Source: Diphasiastrum complanatum (lineage: Eukaryota; Streptophyta; Lycopodiopsida; Lycopodiales; Lycopodiaceae). Taken from it: 64,000 nt of DNA. Location of the stretch: positions 52,320,294 through 52,384,293 of the forward strand of contig CM055104.1 in NCBI GenBank assembly GCA_029204225.1, read 5' to 3'. Below the pieces are notes generated by a model, which did not search any database, was not told the origin of the DNA, and saw only the letters and a program-made list of their open reading frames with translations. This document shows positions 28,001 to 37,696 of the stretch, in pieces; within the stretch, counting starts at the first letter, position 1, and every line of letters starts with the position of its first letter. Made by a program: the position numbers and the translations under genes.

Positions 28001-31000
28001 CTAAACCAGCAGTGAAGTATGTACGGTGATCAATGAAAATATGTGAAAAGCTGCTCCAATTATGTCGATAATAGTCTTGCTTTTGGAAATTCACTAAAAC
28101 TAGCATATTTCTTGGTCAAGTAAAACCAAGATTGATCTTGAAATGATCCAATTTTGAAGGAAAACAATCCAGCTGGCAGCTGTAGTATAGAATATCTTAC
28201 AGTACAGTAAGTACACCAGATCTGACCCAAATCAATGCAAATAATGTACATACCAGATAGCCAATAATAGACTGCAAATCGTGCAATTGCATAGTGTATT
28301 TCTTTCTTCAAGCCCAAAAATGTGGACAAGTTGAATGAATTTCAGGGCTGCTGCCCACCTCCAGAAACCCCAAAAAGTTGCTTTTCTTGGACAAAAGGTT
28401 CTCATTCTTGCCCTAGGAAGTGCTCTGATACTAGCAAGATCTTCAAAGGATAGCTAGCCAGAGTCTCTTAAATAAGAAACAATGTATCAATGTTAAGTCT
28501 AGGATAGCACCCAAAGTATCAAGGAGGCATGCAATCTTCAACCTTATAGAGTCCACCCACAAAGTCTCAAACCATAAAATTCCTTGTGCATGGAACAAAC
28601 CACTCGCTACGACATCCATGACCACTTCGACAGCTCCTTAGAGCAGTAAGTCACATGCACAAATGTACGTAAAGGTTCACTTAGGAAATGTGTCCCTTGC
28701 AAAAATTCAGATGCTGGATGAACCCTACTCGTAGGTCCAAGCCACATGGTCACAATTAGTCACCAAATGCCTGAAGTTGATACCATTGACCATATTAAAC
28801 GAACCTCGTGTAATTAACTAATTTTTGGGAGTCCAAACGAATTAATGACGCCCCAATAATAATGATAATGTCCTGATTACATATTCATGACTTGGCTCCT
28901 GTGTACCATCCATGACACCATCATGCACATTTGACCTACTGTGGCATTAGTAAACTTATATCACCAACCTTAATCTCAGTCTCCATCCATTTAGTCACTT
29001 GTTATATGGTTAGCTCAACCTATGATCAATGTTCTCAGGTTTTCAAAAAAGTTGCCTACAATGACCAATGTTTGGCATTGAATCTGGAACATCTTTATAA
29101 CATTCCACTCCTCCTCAAGTAGCTACCTCTAAAATTTTGAAAGTTGTGAATAATTTTTAAAATCCCCGTGACATTTTCAAAACACTTTTGAGTCACTGTT
29201 CCTCCAGCCACATGCCTCAAATCCTTAGGAACTCTTACAAAAGACAACTGGCAAAGGTTTGAAAGTTCATCCTGGAAGTTAAATAATTCAAAGCTTAGAA
29301 ACCCGTTCCGACCCTTTTGGGTCGGAACGTACTGTATGTTCCGTACAGCACGTTCCGAACGTACTGGGTCAGAACGTTTTCTTAAAAATAACAAAACAAG
29401 TGTTAGACTGGCCACGATCTTCCTTCTTCTTGTCTGACTGCTGATAGAGAGCTGCTTGTAGCCAAGACTTGTACTCCATAGGATCCATGCGATATCTTGT
29501 CTGACTGCTGATAGATAGCCAAGACCTGTACTCCATAACGATTTCTAGGATCCATGCCATATCTTGTCTGACTGCTGATAGAGAGCTGCTTATAGCCAAA
29601 AAAATCTGGCAAAAACGAACGAAATTCTTGTAGCTCTTGTTGATCCTAGAATCGCTATCTGAGCCACATTCTTAAGCTCACGTTAATCCAAGAATCGCCA
29701 TGTTCTTACTTTCTAAGTTATTCTAACTGATCACTCGCATTCGCACTGCGCAAGCAGTCATAGCGGGTTTCCCCTTCTACAACCAGGTTTCCCCTTCTGC
29801 AAACTGGGTTTGATAATTTTATCCTCTTTCTCATCTCTCGGCTTCAGCTGAGAAAGATGGCCCGAATCACAATGTAAGGGAGAGCTTTCAGCGAAAGAAG
29901 CCATGCACCCAAAAAGAAAAAGAGGAAGGGCGTTGCAAAGAGCATGTTGCAGGTCCCCGAAATGCATTGGACCAGCTTCACCAGGCTCCCATGGATCCTA
30001 TTGCTCTGAAATCGCTATGGATCCTATTCATCCTTAATACTTTGATTCTTTTGTTAAAACGGAACGTACTATTTTAATTTTTTTTTGGTGAAGTTCCAGA
30101 ACGCGTTCCGTTCCGGAACAGGCAACTAAGATTCACAGCTACCCATAGCTTTCCTGAGAAATGTTATATTTGCTGATCCTCAACTATTGATGACATAAGG
30201 GGAATGATGTTCATGTTGTGACACCTATAAGGTCACAAAGAAATGTCAAGTGCTTTACATTGGGAGTTTCATCCTTAATAAATCGTCAAAAGAATCTCAT
30301 ATTTGTAAAATTCTAGAAGCGCCACCTTTGCCCATAGTGTGATTTTTCCCATGACTATCCCTATTAAATTACTGTTTTGGTGGTTGGCATTACAATTTAT
30401 GAACTTAATATGAAAATACTATACAAGATCTAAGGAGTAAAACCTTCTATGAGGCAAAATTCAGGTATACAACTTACTCCAGAAGAAACTCCACTAATCT
30501 ACAGTAACTTCTTCAAAATGGACTTATGTTGAAAACTTGAAATTAAGATCGGAAATAAACTGTGGCTCCCACATGAAGGAGCATTTTAAAGGGTAGTACA
30601 TTGAGGAATTCTCGCATTTTTCCACTACAAGGTGTCTGCTTTCTCCTTCACCAACAGACTGGTGTGCTAACCTGCATAGATAAGATAACAAGTGATTGTG
30701 AAGTGAGAGCTTCATACTGAGCTTTTGATTCCAAAGAAGTATCAAAATAGAACAATACAACATCAAACTACTCCTATCTTAACAATCTCATGTAAACCAC
30801 AGAAACTTATAGATGTGGGCATACTAAATTAAACAGAAATAGCCTCTCAACAGATTATTTATCTGTGTGTTCTAGCTAAAACAATCAAATACTGTAAGTT
30901 GCCATTGTCTCTTTTAACCTGAGACAGCATTCGGATATGCAATCCTGTGAAAGATACATCGGATCTCTGTGTCATGCCATTTACACTAATACTTGCACTG

Positions 31001-31373
31001 ACATAATCAGATTTGAGACTATTTCTCCCAATGGAAAAAAATAACGAATGCAATTTTTGAAAACAATAAAAAATGTGTTATCAGAGCACAACATCCTTAG
31101 GTATCAAGAAAAGAGATTAAGGAACAAATAGTTACAATGGGTTATTCAAGACCCTAACAGTCAACAGATTACTTAAGCTAGGTTGTCAAGCACTTTCAGC
31201 AAGGCTGCACTAATTGTACAATAAACAGAAAAAATCCTTCAACGTGAATTTCCCACTCGTCACATATATTGAGAAGCTTTCATCAAGATGTATACCCAAA
31301 AATATCTGCAAGTCGATGCAGGAGCATGCGCTGATAAGACATCATTGGTTGAAGCTCCAAAACCTCATCTCTG
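22078..31373 (-). CDS. R3H-SUZ domain RNA-binding protein, last four exons (5' end not found)
   Basis: Probably binds single-stranded RNA; R3H followed by SUZ is known from eukaryotic RNA regulators. Exons (minus): 31373-31296, 30671-30600, 24307-24207, 22919-22078, all with AG acceptors and GT donors. Each junction completes a codon: GG+G gives FG|LAHQ, AT+C gives SS|I|PTVL, G+GT gives LP|G|ETKT. R3H domain: SYQRMLLHRLADIFG (exon 1), SVGEGESRHLVVEKCEN (exon 2), PTVLVSDVLEGLYG (exon 3). SUZ segment: LPALSLAERQTAYLAARKRI in the last exon. The C-terminal tail is Ser/Thr-rich and holds three short repeats of the type ARRMIAHALG, AKRLFAQALS, ARRILVQALG. Stop codon at 22080-22078. No stop or frameshift is seen in about 364 codons. 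The intron 30599-24308 contains a LINE, telomere repeats and other insertions. Exons upstream of 31373 were not recognised. Confidence 0.88.
24500..24562 (+). repeat. Interstitial telomeric repeat (TTTAGGG)9
   Basis: Nine perfect consecutive TTTAGGG units, the plant telomere sequence, between acagctgtg and aaataaaaag. It lies inside the large third visible intron of the minus-strand R3H-SUZ gene, about 200 bases from its 24307 exon edge and a few hundred bases beyond the 3' end of the LINE remnant. Confidence 0.98.
24900..27480 (-). mobile_element. Decayed LINE (non-LTR retrotransposon), internally deleted
   Basis: Read on the minus strand. 27442-27164 encodes a Lys/Glu-rich coiled-coil-like segment (LSEEQDKMRAMIATLEETLG) that could be ORF1. 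27145-26870 has VAECRKAIQEVEATSRY, not assigned. Near 26790 it passes to a LINE-type RT: KAFDSVLRHLLIQRLCELGF, then PTLFGLYIDELECVVDQEG at 26677-26474. An FADD-type catalytic box is not intact. Further 3' (about 25583-25510) a zinc knuckle is readable, ICQLCTLDRMESEEHLIFRC, as at the end of plant LINE ORF2. Many stops. No endonuclease domain was recognised, so a deletion probably removed it. It sits inside an R3H-SUZ intron in the same orientation as the gene. Confidence 0.75.
27658..27745. repeat. AACGTTT palindrome cluster
   Basis: Clustered self-complementary words aaacgtttgaaacgttcaaa, gtttcacatttgaagcgttt and caaacatttgg within about 85 bases. The density resembles subterminal repeats of hAT-like DNA transposons. 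No opposite end was identified. Confidence 0.45.
29298..30122. mobile_element. Candidate non-autonomous DNA transposon with CGTTCCG subterminal repeats
   Basis: The left end starts cccgttccgaccc and carries repeated cggaacgtac / gtacgttccg words to about 29380. The right end (30058-30122) carries aacggaacgtac, gcgttccgttccgg and ends ggaacagg, whose complement cctgttccgg resembles the left terminus. The 825-base interior has no transposase. No clear target-site duplication was found, so boundaries are approximate. Located in the large R3H-SUZ intron. Confidence 0.45.
29425..29600 (-). repeat. Three-copy repeat inside the candidate DNA transposon
   Basis: cttgtctgactgctgatag occurs near 29430, 29498 and 29563, each followed by variants of agccaagacttgtactccat and ggatccatgc. 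The unit is about 65-70 bases with internal indels. No recognisable coding role. Confidence 0.8.
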
Positions 31374-32141
31374 CTGCAAAATCAGAGATTGACAGGTACC
31401 AGATTATGGCTGACAAGACATAAAGCATTTAATCTTCAGCAGCTCCTACTAGCTGCCTCAAGCCAAACAAGAAAAAAAGCTATGCTTCACATCCACAAGC
31501 AGTTTTCCAAAAAATTTGACATAATACCATACAAAGTCAAACCCACGTCGTTCAATTCAAGTCAGAACCTCTTTCCATATTATCATAGCACTAAAACATA
31601 AGCAGCACTCTGAAGGTAGGATTCTTTTTACGCAGTTTAGAGTTTTTTAAAAGAAAAAAGAGATGAAAAATGGTGTAAGACTGATCGCATCCCAGACTAT
31701 CATAACAAGTCCTTCATTCAGAATAATGTCTACTAGTTTAAAACCTACAATGAAACAAATTTAACTACCAAAATGAAGTTTCAGATGGATATACTCCTAC
31801 ATTTTTCTTCAAGACTATTTCATCGATGTTAAGACTACGATAGTATCCTATATAACAATGAGACATGCAATCTTTATCTTTATGTAGTCCACCCACAAAA
31901 CCTAGACCATGAACTCTAAATACTACGATATTCCTACTCAAAGTAAGTGCTTAAAAGGATCCATAGGCATGGTATCACATAAAGATAAAAGGACTTATCA
32001 TTGGTGGCTATGAACAGTTTTTCAAAGATTACTGAAGATCACCAAATACAATAAAAGACATAATTAATGAATAACAACCTACCTCCTTCAAAGATTGTTA
32101 GAGATCACCAAATACAATCATATACAAAGCCCTACAAGCAA

Positions 32142-32621
32142 TTGTTGGAATGTAAATGGAATTGCTTACATTACCATAGGTTACTTTGACCCAAAAGGTC
32201 GAGGGTTGTGTAATCATGGTCATTTATTATATTAGGCCTACTAAACTTAGAGTTAGCTAAGTTAATATGAAATTAACTTGGTAGGGACTCATGGGTCCAC
32301 TAGGCCTAATTGTGACATTAAGTACCCCAACTTGACATATTGGAGGTACCTTATTCTTTCTATGTAACTTATAGAAAGTTGGATAGTCAACAGTCAAGTA
32401 GTTGGATAGCCAATAGTCATGAAGTTAGATAGTCATCTTGGACTATATATATGTGTGCATCCCATTTGTATTAGACACGTTTGTAAGCAATACTGACTAT
32501 TCTCCTTGGCTGTCCACGAGTTTCTACAAGAGGGTTTCTAGCCATCTCTCTCTTTCTTTTGAGAATGCTTTGTGTGATTGAATAGTTAAGATTATGGATC
32601 CTTAGGCTTCTATTTCCTACA
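32142..32621 (+). repeat. 5' LTR of the copia element
   Basis: Begins TGTTGGAATG and ends CCTACA. It contains a TATA-like run (tatatata, about 32444-32452) that probably drives element transcription, and carries about nine extra bases (tctagccat region) compared with the 3' copy. Confidence 0.95.
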
Positions 32622-32634
32622 TGGTATCAAAGCC
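32622..32634 (+). other. Primer-binding site of the copia element
   Basis: tggtatcaaagcc follows the 5' LTR directly and matches the initiator-Met tRNA complement with one change (AAAGC for AGAGC). Confidence 0.85.
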
Positions 32635-33217
32635 TTTAGGTGATCATATTGCTTGCAGGAGGGAGCCCAATAGGAAGCTATCTTCTTCCCCTTTCGGTTG
32701 CAGAAAATCAGCTGATTTTTGCAGGAGAAGAATCTGTTCATCTTCTTATAGCTTTTTTGCAAGAAATTGCAGGGCACCTTCACCTATTTGAGATCTAGCA
32801 GTAGGGCGCCCATGCTCAAACCAATTGCATGTGATCTTGACTCAATTACATGCTGAAAATTTCAGATTTACTTCTTAAATGAAGACACATGTGTTTTGGA
32901 TACATTTCTTGCTGAAATTCCCCTGTTGGTGAGCTTGGAGTAGGGCGCTACCATCAGCTCTATATGCACATAGTGTGCACTCTTTTTAGCCACAAATTTC
33001 TGGTTTTGGTTTAGGCTTCATTAGAAGTCTACCTATTTGTGAGCATTCTGTTTTTGTGTGCAGAGATCAGCCACCTATTTCATTACTTGTTGAGCAAATT
33101 GCATGTGGAGTATTGCAATCTATTGTGCTCATAATTTCAGCTTTCAGGTTGCTGCCCTTTGAGTAGATTTTGTCTTGGAAAGTCTATTTCCTATCTACTA
33201 CAAGCTTATTTTTTTGT

Positions 33218-34490
33218 TATGGCTAAAGAATCGGAGTCTATTGGTTCTTTATTTAATGAAGATAGGCTGGATGGCACAAACTATTCCTTGTGGTGCTACA
33301 TGATAAAGAACCTTCTAATTGCTAAAGGTTTGTGGGAAGTAGTTAATGGTGACGAAGAGAGGCCGCCTACCTTGGCACCTATTACACCATCTAGAACAAC
33401 TACTTCATCATCTACGGAGGTGTCTTTCGATGAGCAAAAGAAGTGGGATTGACGAGATGCACAAGCACATTCCGTCATTGCATTATCAGTGAAGAGATCT
33501 ATCCTTCCACATATTAGATCATGCAAGACTTCCAAAAGTGCTTGGGAGACTCTTGCAAAGATGTTTCAAGTAAAGAATGCGGCAAAAGTGGTATATCTTC
33601 AAAATCAACTTTCTATCTTGAAGATGCAAGAAGGTGATTTGCTTACAAACCACTTGACGAAGATCAAGGATCTTCGAGAGGAGCTTCTTAGTATTGATGA
33701 GGTGATTGAGAACTCACAATTTGTATCTATTACTCTCAACTCTCTTCCTGATTCTTACCTTCCATTTGTGTCATCATTGAGCATTTCTCTTAGGGGACAA
33801 CAAATCTCCTTCGACGAACTTGTTGGCTTACTTCTTCAAGAAGAGGAAACAAGGATCAACTTTGGTGAACAAGAAGATCAAGCTTTCTTTGCAAAAGACA
33901 AGGCAAAGGCAAGTGGATTTCAAAACTTCCAAAGATGATAAAAAATCTAAGGAAGCTCAAGATCAAGGCTCCAAGAAGAAGGGTAAGTGCCACTATTGCA
34001 AGAAGTTTGGGCATCACATCAAAGAATGTAGGAAGAGGCTTGCAAAGGAAAAAGAGAAAGGTAACAATACAAGTACCGCAATCATTACTTTGGAACAACA
34101 ATTTGGAAAGGAGGATAATCTTTTCAATAATGATTATGCTTTTGTCACTAATAATCTCATCTCTCCTAAAGACGAAATTTCTGCCACTTCAAATCTTGTT
34201 GGTTTTTCAGCAGAAAACAGCTCATCTTCAGCTTTACAAGTTGTTGTTTTTTCATCTATTGATTGGGTGATTGATAGCGGTGCCACACGTCATATGACTT
34301 ATCACAAAGAGGTCTTCACAAAGCTTGTGAAAGTGCATGATGGAAGCAAAGTTCAAGGTGTTGATAACACCTCTTATCCTATCAAAGGTATTGGTGTGAT
34401 CCCCATTATCTTACCCAATGGTGAGGAGAAGTACATTCGTAATGTACTTTATGTTTCAAAAATAAAAAAGAATCTCATTTCGGTCTCTAG
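33218..34490 (+). pseudogene. Copia gag and protease, with stop and frameshift
   Basis: Gag starts at the ATG at 33218 (MAKESESIGSLFNEDRLDGT then NYSLWCYMIKNLL). A TGA at about 33450-33452 replaces an expected Arg codon (KKWD-stop-RDAQAHS). UBN2 region: KVVYLQNQLSILKMQEGDLL. A frameshift near 33930 leads to the CCHC knuckle CHYCKKFGHHIKEC. The aspartic protease follows: WVIDSGATRHMTYHKEVF and NVLYVSKIKKNLISVSR. Another frameshift near 34490 precedes the integrase region. Coding for the nucleocapsid and the Gag-Pol protease of the element. Confidence 0.92.
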
Positions 34491-34495
34491 AAATT

Positions 34496-35880
34496 ATGAA
34501 CCAAGGATTGGTTGTGGACTTCAAAGAAGACAAATGTCTTATCAAAGACCCAAAGAGATCTCTTATGATCATTGCTTCAGAAACATTACGTGGTGGATTG
34601 TTCCTTATGGATACCTATGAGCGAAGAGCTTCATCATCTTTTTGTCTTGTTGCATCAAGTTCACATTCTTTGGAGTTGGCTAAATTATGGCATGCTAGGT
34701 TTGGACATCTCAACTTTGCTAGCTTGAACATGTTGAAGAGATTCAATATGGTTGAAGACATTCCTAATATTGAGCATCCCGAAGGACATGTATGCGAAGG
34801 ATGCTTACTTGGAAAATTTCAAAGGCAATCTTTTCCAATTGATGGAACTATTAGAGTTGATGGCAAATTTGATTTGGTTCGTAGTGATGTATGTGGTCCA
34901 ATGAGGACCGAATCCATTGGAAGGTGTAAGTACTTTGTTACTTTTATTGATGACCTTTCAAGATTTACATGGATTTATCCTATTAAGGCAAAATCTGAAG
35001 TTTTTCAACGCTTTAAGGATTTTCTAGCAATGATAGAAAATCAGTTTGGGCACTCTTTGAAGATCTTACGTACCGACCGAGGAGGGGAATATATAAAGAA
35101 TACGTTCGGTACTTATCTTCAAAACAAAGGTATCCATTATCAAATGACAACCCCTTACACACCTCACCAAAATGGTGTTGCTGAAAGAAAGAATCGCACT
35201 ATTATGGAGATGGCTCGATGCATGCTCAAGGCAAAGGGCCTACCTCACAAGTTTTGGGCTGAAGCGGTTATAACGGCGGCATTAGTAATCGGTGTCCTAC
35301 TAAAGGCTTGAAGGTATTAACTCCTTATGAAGTTTGGTATGGTAAGAAGCCTACTGTTTCTCACTTATGCATCTTTGGTTGCACGGCTTATGCTTTCATT
35401 CCCGATAAGCTAAGAACCAAGCTTGATGATAAAGGAGTTAAATGCATATTTGTTAGCTATAGTAGTGAAAGCAAGCGCTATAGGTTGTTTAATATGGAGA
35501 CTAATAAAATCATAGTAAGTCGTGATGTTCATTTTGATGAAAAGACCTCCTATGATGTTGTGCCCACTCATGTCATGAAAGGGGACTTCTCCCATGATGC
35601 ATATCTTAAAATATTTCCAGATTTATTTTTGCCATCTAATCATCAAGATAAGGGACTGTCATCAACTTCTAGTGGACAGCCCACTACTCCTTCAATTTTG
35701 CAGCCCATAGTTCATCAAGAAGAACCTATTTATGGTGAAGAGCAGCCTGTTGAAGACATTGGACAGCAAGGTCCAAGTTCGGAAAACATTGGACAGCAAG
35801 GTCCAAGTTCGGAACACTTTGGACAGCAAAGTGTGGACAAAGGTAAGGCTATTGGACAGCCCAAACTAGTCCCTAAATAG
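34496..35880 (+). pseudogene. Copia integrase (GAG-pre-integrase and DDE core), one frameshift
   Basis: GAG-pre-integrase zinc-binding segment: LWHARFGHLNFASL then HVCEGCLLGKF. DDE core: VRSDVCGPM (first Asp), LKILRTDRGGEY (second Asp) and HQNGVAERKNRTIMEMA (Glu). A frameshift near 35290 moves the C-terminal part (YEVWYGKKPTVSHLCIFGCT) to another frame, which ends at TAG 35878-35880. This frame also contains a duplicated 30-base unit near 35755-35815 read as a GQQGPSSE repeat. The enzyme would insert element DNA; it cannot be made as one chain here. Confidence 0.93.
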
Positions 35881-37107
35881 TTGTTGCAGACTTTGCAGGA
35901 CAGCAAAGTGGATCATTTCTATGAAGGGAAGACTCGTGCCTCTACTAAATCAGTAGAATTTGCTGATTTTTCTGATTTTGCTCTTATTTCTATTGAGGAT
36001 AGTGCAGTAGAACCTGTTTTTCATGAGCAGGCCACAGGAGTAAAACGTTGGGAGGATGCGATGCAAGAGGAGTATAACTCACTCATGAAGAACCACACTT
36101 GGGTTCTTGTTGATCTTCCACATGAGGCAGAAATCTTCATCTCTCAACAACGATACATTGAGCATATGTTGAAACAATCTTCTTTTTTCAAGTCACCGCA
36201 AGTTGATGCATATGATGGATACATTAGTGAAAAGTTTCATGCGAAACCTTTTCAATTTGATGTTTTAACAAAGGCTGAAAAATTCAACCACTCTTTGGAA
36301 CCTTTTTGTACTAATCGAGGAGGGAGTCAACATGTGTCAATTAGTACTTTTGTTCAAAGTGTTAAGAGTGAGCATTTGACTTTTGTTCAAAGTGTTAAGA
36401 GTGAGCATTTGATTGGAGAGAATTTTTCATTACTTGAAGAATCTTCTATGTCATCCCATACCTCTTCGAGGGACAGCTTTGATGACGCCATCGTTGATGC
36501 ATCTCTTGATAGTTTGCCAAATTTTTATGAAGAAGACATTGGACAGCAGGTTCAATCATCTTCTTTTGGTCATTTACAACCCATTTTACATCATGAGCAA
36601 TCCATTATGCTTCAGGAACAGCCTGCGGAAGATTATGGACAACATGGTCCATGCTGGGAACACTTTCGGCAGCAAAGTGTTAAACAGCCCATAACAGTTC
36701 CTTGTCGGCTATTGGAGACTTTGCAGGACAACAAAGAAATGTCTTGCTACGAAGGTAAGGCACATGCCTCTTTAAAATTAGTACCTCTTGCTGATTTTTT
36801 TGGTTCTACACTTACTCTATATGATGTTGGTACATTGCCTATTCTATGTGAGCAAGTCATTGATGGTAAGGTTCGGGAGGATGTGATGTCAAAAGAGTTT
36901 GGTACTCTTTTTTATTGTCCTTATGGTAAGAAGTATTTTCGAATGATGTGGGAGCCTATGATGGATTACAGGTTCATGTTTCGACTTATTGCCGAGTTTA
37001 TGTTGGTTCCCTACTTCAGATGGAGCATGCAAATCCTCACCCTTCGACTTGATGCTTCATTATTACGCATTCTTTTCCTTTTATATGTTGGACATGATTG
37101 GGGATGA
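35881..37107 (+). CDS. 408-codon open frame replacing the copia RT core
   Basis: Continues the preceding frame after one TAG. It contains the start of copia RT (WEDAMQEEYNSLMKNHTWVL) joined directly to the RT end (EIFISQQRYIEHMLKQSSFF), so the YVDD core is absent. The remaining 300 residues match no enzyme I know. A block with LLETLQDNK and CYEGKAHASLKLV repeats the earlier LLQTLQDSK and FYEGKTRASTKSV block, showing an internal duplication. A 33-base tandem repeat gives FVQSVKSEHL twice (36347-36412). No RNase H is recognisable. Whether this frame is translated is unknown; it may be only neutral filler that has stayed open since a recent insertion. Confidence 0.5.
   Translation: MLQTLQDSKVDHFYEGKTRASTKSVEFADFSDFALISIEDSAVEPVFHEQATGVKRWEDAMQEEYNSLMKNHTWVLVDLPHEAEIFISQQRYIEHMLKQSSFFKSPQVDAYDGYISEKFHAKPFQFDVLTKAEKFNHSLEPFCTNRGGSQHVSISTFVQSVKSEHLTFVQSVKSEHLIGENFSLLEESSMSSHTSSRDSFDDAIVDASLDSLPNFYEEDIGQQVQSSSFGHLQPILHHEQSIMLQEQPAEDYGQHGPCWEHFRQQSVKQPITVPCRLLETLQDNKEMSCYEGKAHASLKLVPLADFFGSTLTLYDVGTLPILCEQVIDGKVREDVMSKEFGTLFYCPYGKKYFRMMWEPMMDYRFMFRLIAEFMLVPYFRWSMQILTLRLDASLLRILFLLYVGHDWG
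36347..36412 (+). repeat. 33-bp perfect tandem duplication in the copia 3' frame
   Basis: acttttgttcaaagtgttaa plus gagtgagcatttg occurs twice in direct succession and keeps the reading frame. Confidence 0.9.
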
Positions 37108-37217
37108 GATTTCGACTACTTCGGTGCGAAGTTTATTTGGCGACATGAAGTTCGCACAACAAGTTGCATTTTTCTCTTTTGAGAAGTTACTTCATGTTAT
37201 GTTATGCATTTCCATTT

Positions 37218-37225
37218 AAGGAGGG
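37218..37225 (+). other. Polypurine tract of the copia element
   Basis: aaggaggg immediately precedes the TG start of the 3' LTR, as expected for the plus-strand DNA primer. Confidence 0.85.
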
Positions 37226-37696
37226 TGTTGGAATGTAAATGGAATTGCTTACATTACCATAGGTTACTTTGACCCAAAAGGTCGAGAGTTGTGTAACCAT
37301 GGTCATTTATTATATTAGACCTACTAAACTTAGAGTTAGCTAAGTTAGTATGAAATTAACTTGGTAGGGACTCATGGGTCCACTAGGCCTAATTGTGACA
37401 TTAAGTATCCCAACTTGACATATTGGAGGTACCTTATTCTTTCTATGTAACTTATAGAAAGTTGGATAGTCAACAGTCAAGTAGTTGGATAGCCAATAGT
37501 CATGAAGTTAGATAGTCATCTTGGACTATATATATGTGTGCATCCCATTTGTAATAGACACTTTTGTAAGCAATACTGATTATTCTCCTTGGCTGTCCAC
37601 GAGTTTCTACAAGAGGGTATCTCTCTCTTTCTTTTGAGAATGCTTTGTGTGATTGAATAGTTAAGATTCTGGATCCTTAGGCTTCTATTTCCTACA
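37226..37696 (+). repeat. 3' LTR of the copia element
   Basis: Begins TGTTGGAATG and ends CCTACA. It is nearly identical to the 5' LTR, with a TATA-like run near 37528, and is followed by acaat, the likely right target-site duplication. Confidence 0.95.

Larger units (their letters stand above)
32142..37696 (+). mobile_element. Ty1/copia element with both LTRs, reverse transcriptase deleted
   Basis: Two LTRs (480 and 471 bp) in direct orientation, PBS, polypurine tract and flanking gcaat/acaat (5 bp, one mismatch) as a likely target duplication. Internal order: gag with zinc knuckle, protease, GAG-pre-integrase, integrase, then a short RT start that jumps to the RT end, followed by a unique 3' open frame. 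LTR divergence is about 9 substitutions plus one small indel over 471 bases (roughly 2%), so the insertion is comparatively recent. It sits upstream of the last recognised R3H-SUZ exon, probably in an intron of that gene. Confidence 0.95.

Noticed and set aside
30859-31053. Minus-strand frame first considered as the R3H core exon (HRIA-like)
   Set aside because: Its phase does not fit the next exon, while 31373-31296 (HRLADIFG) fits both sequence and phase, so the resemblance is chance.
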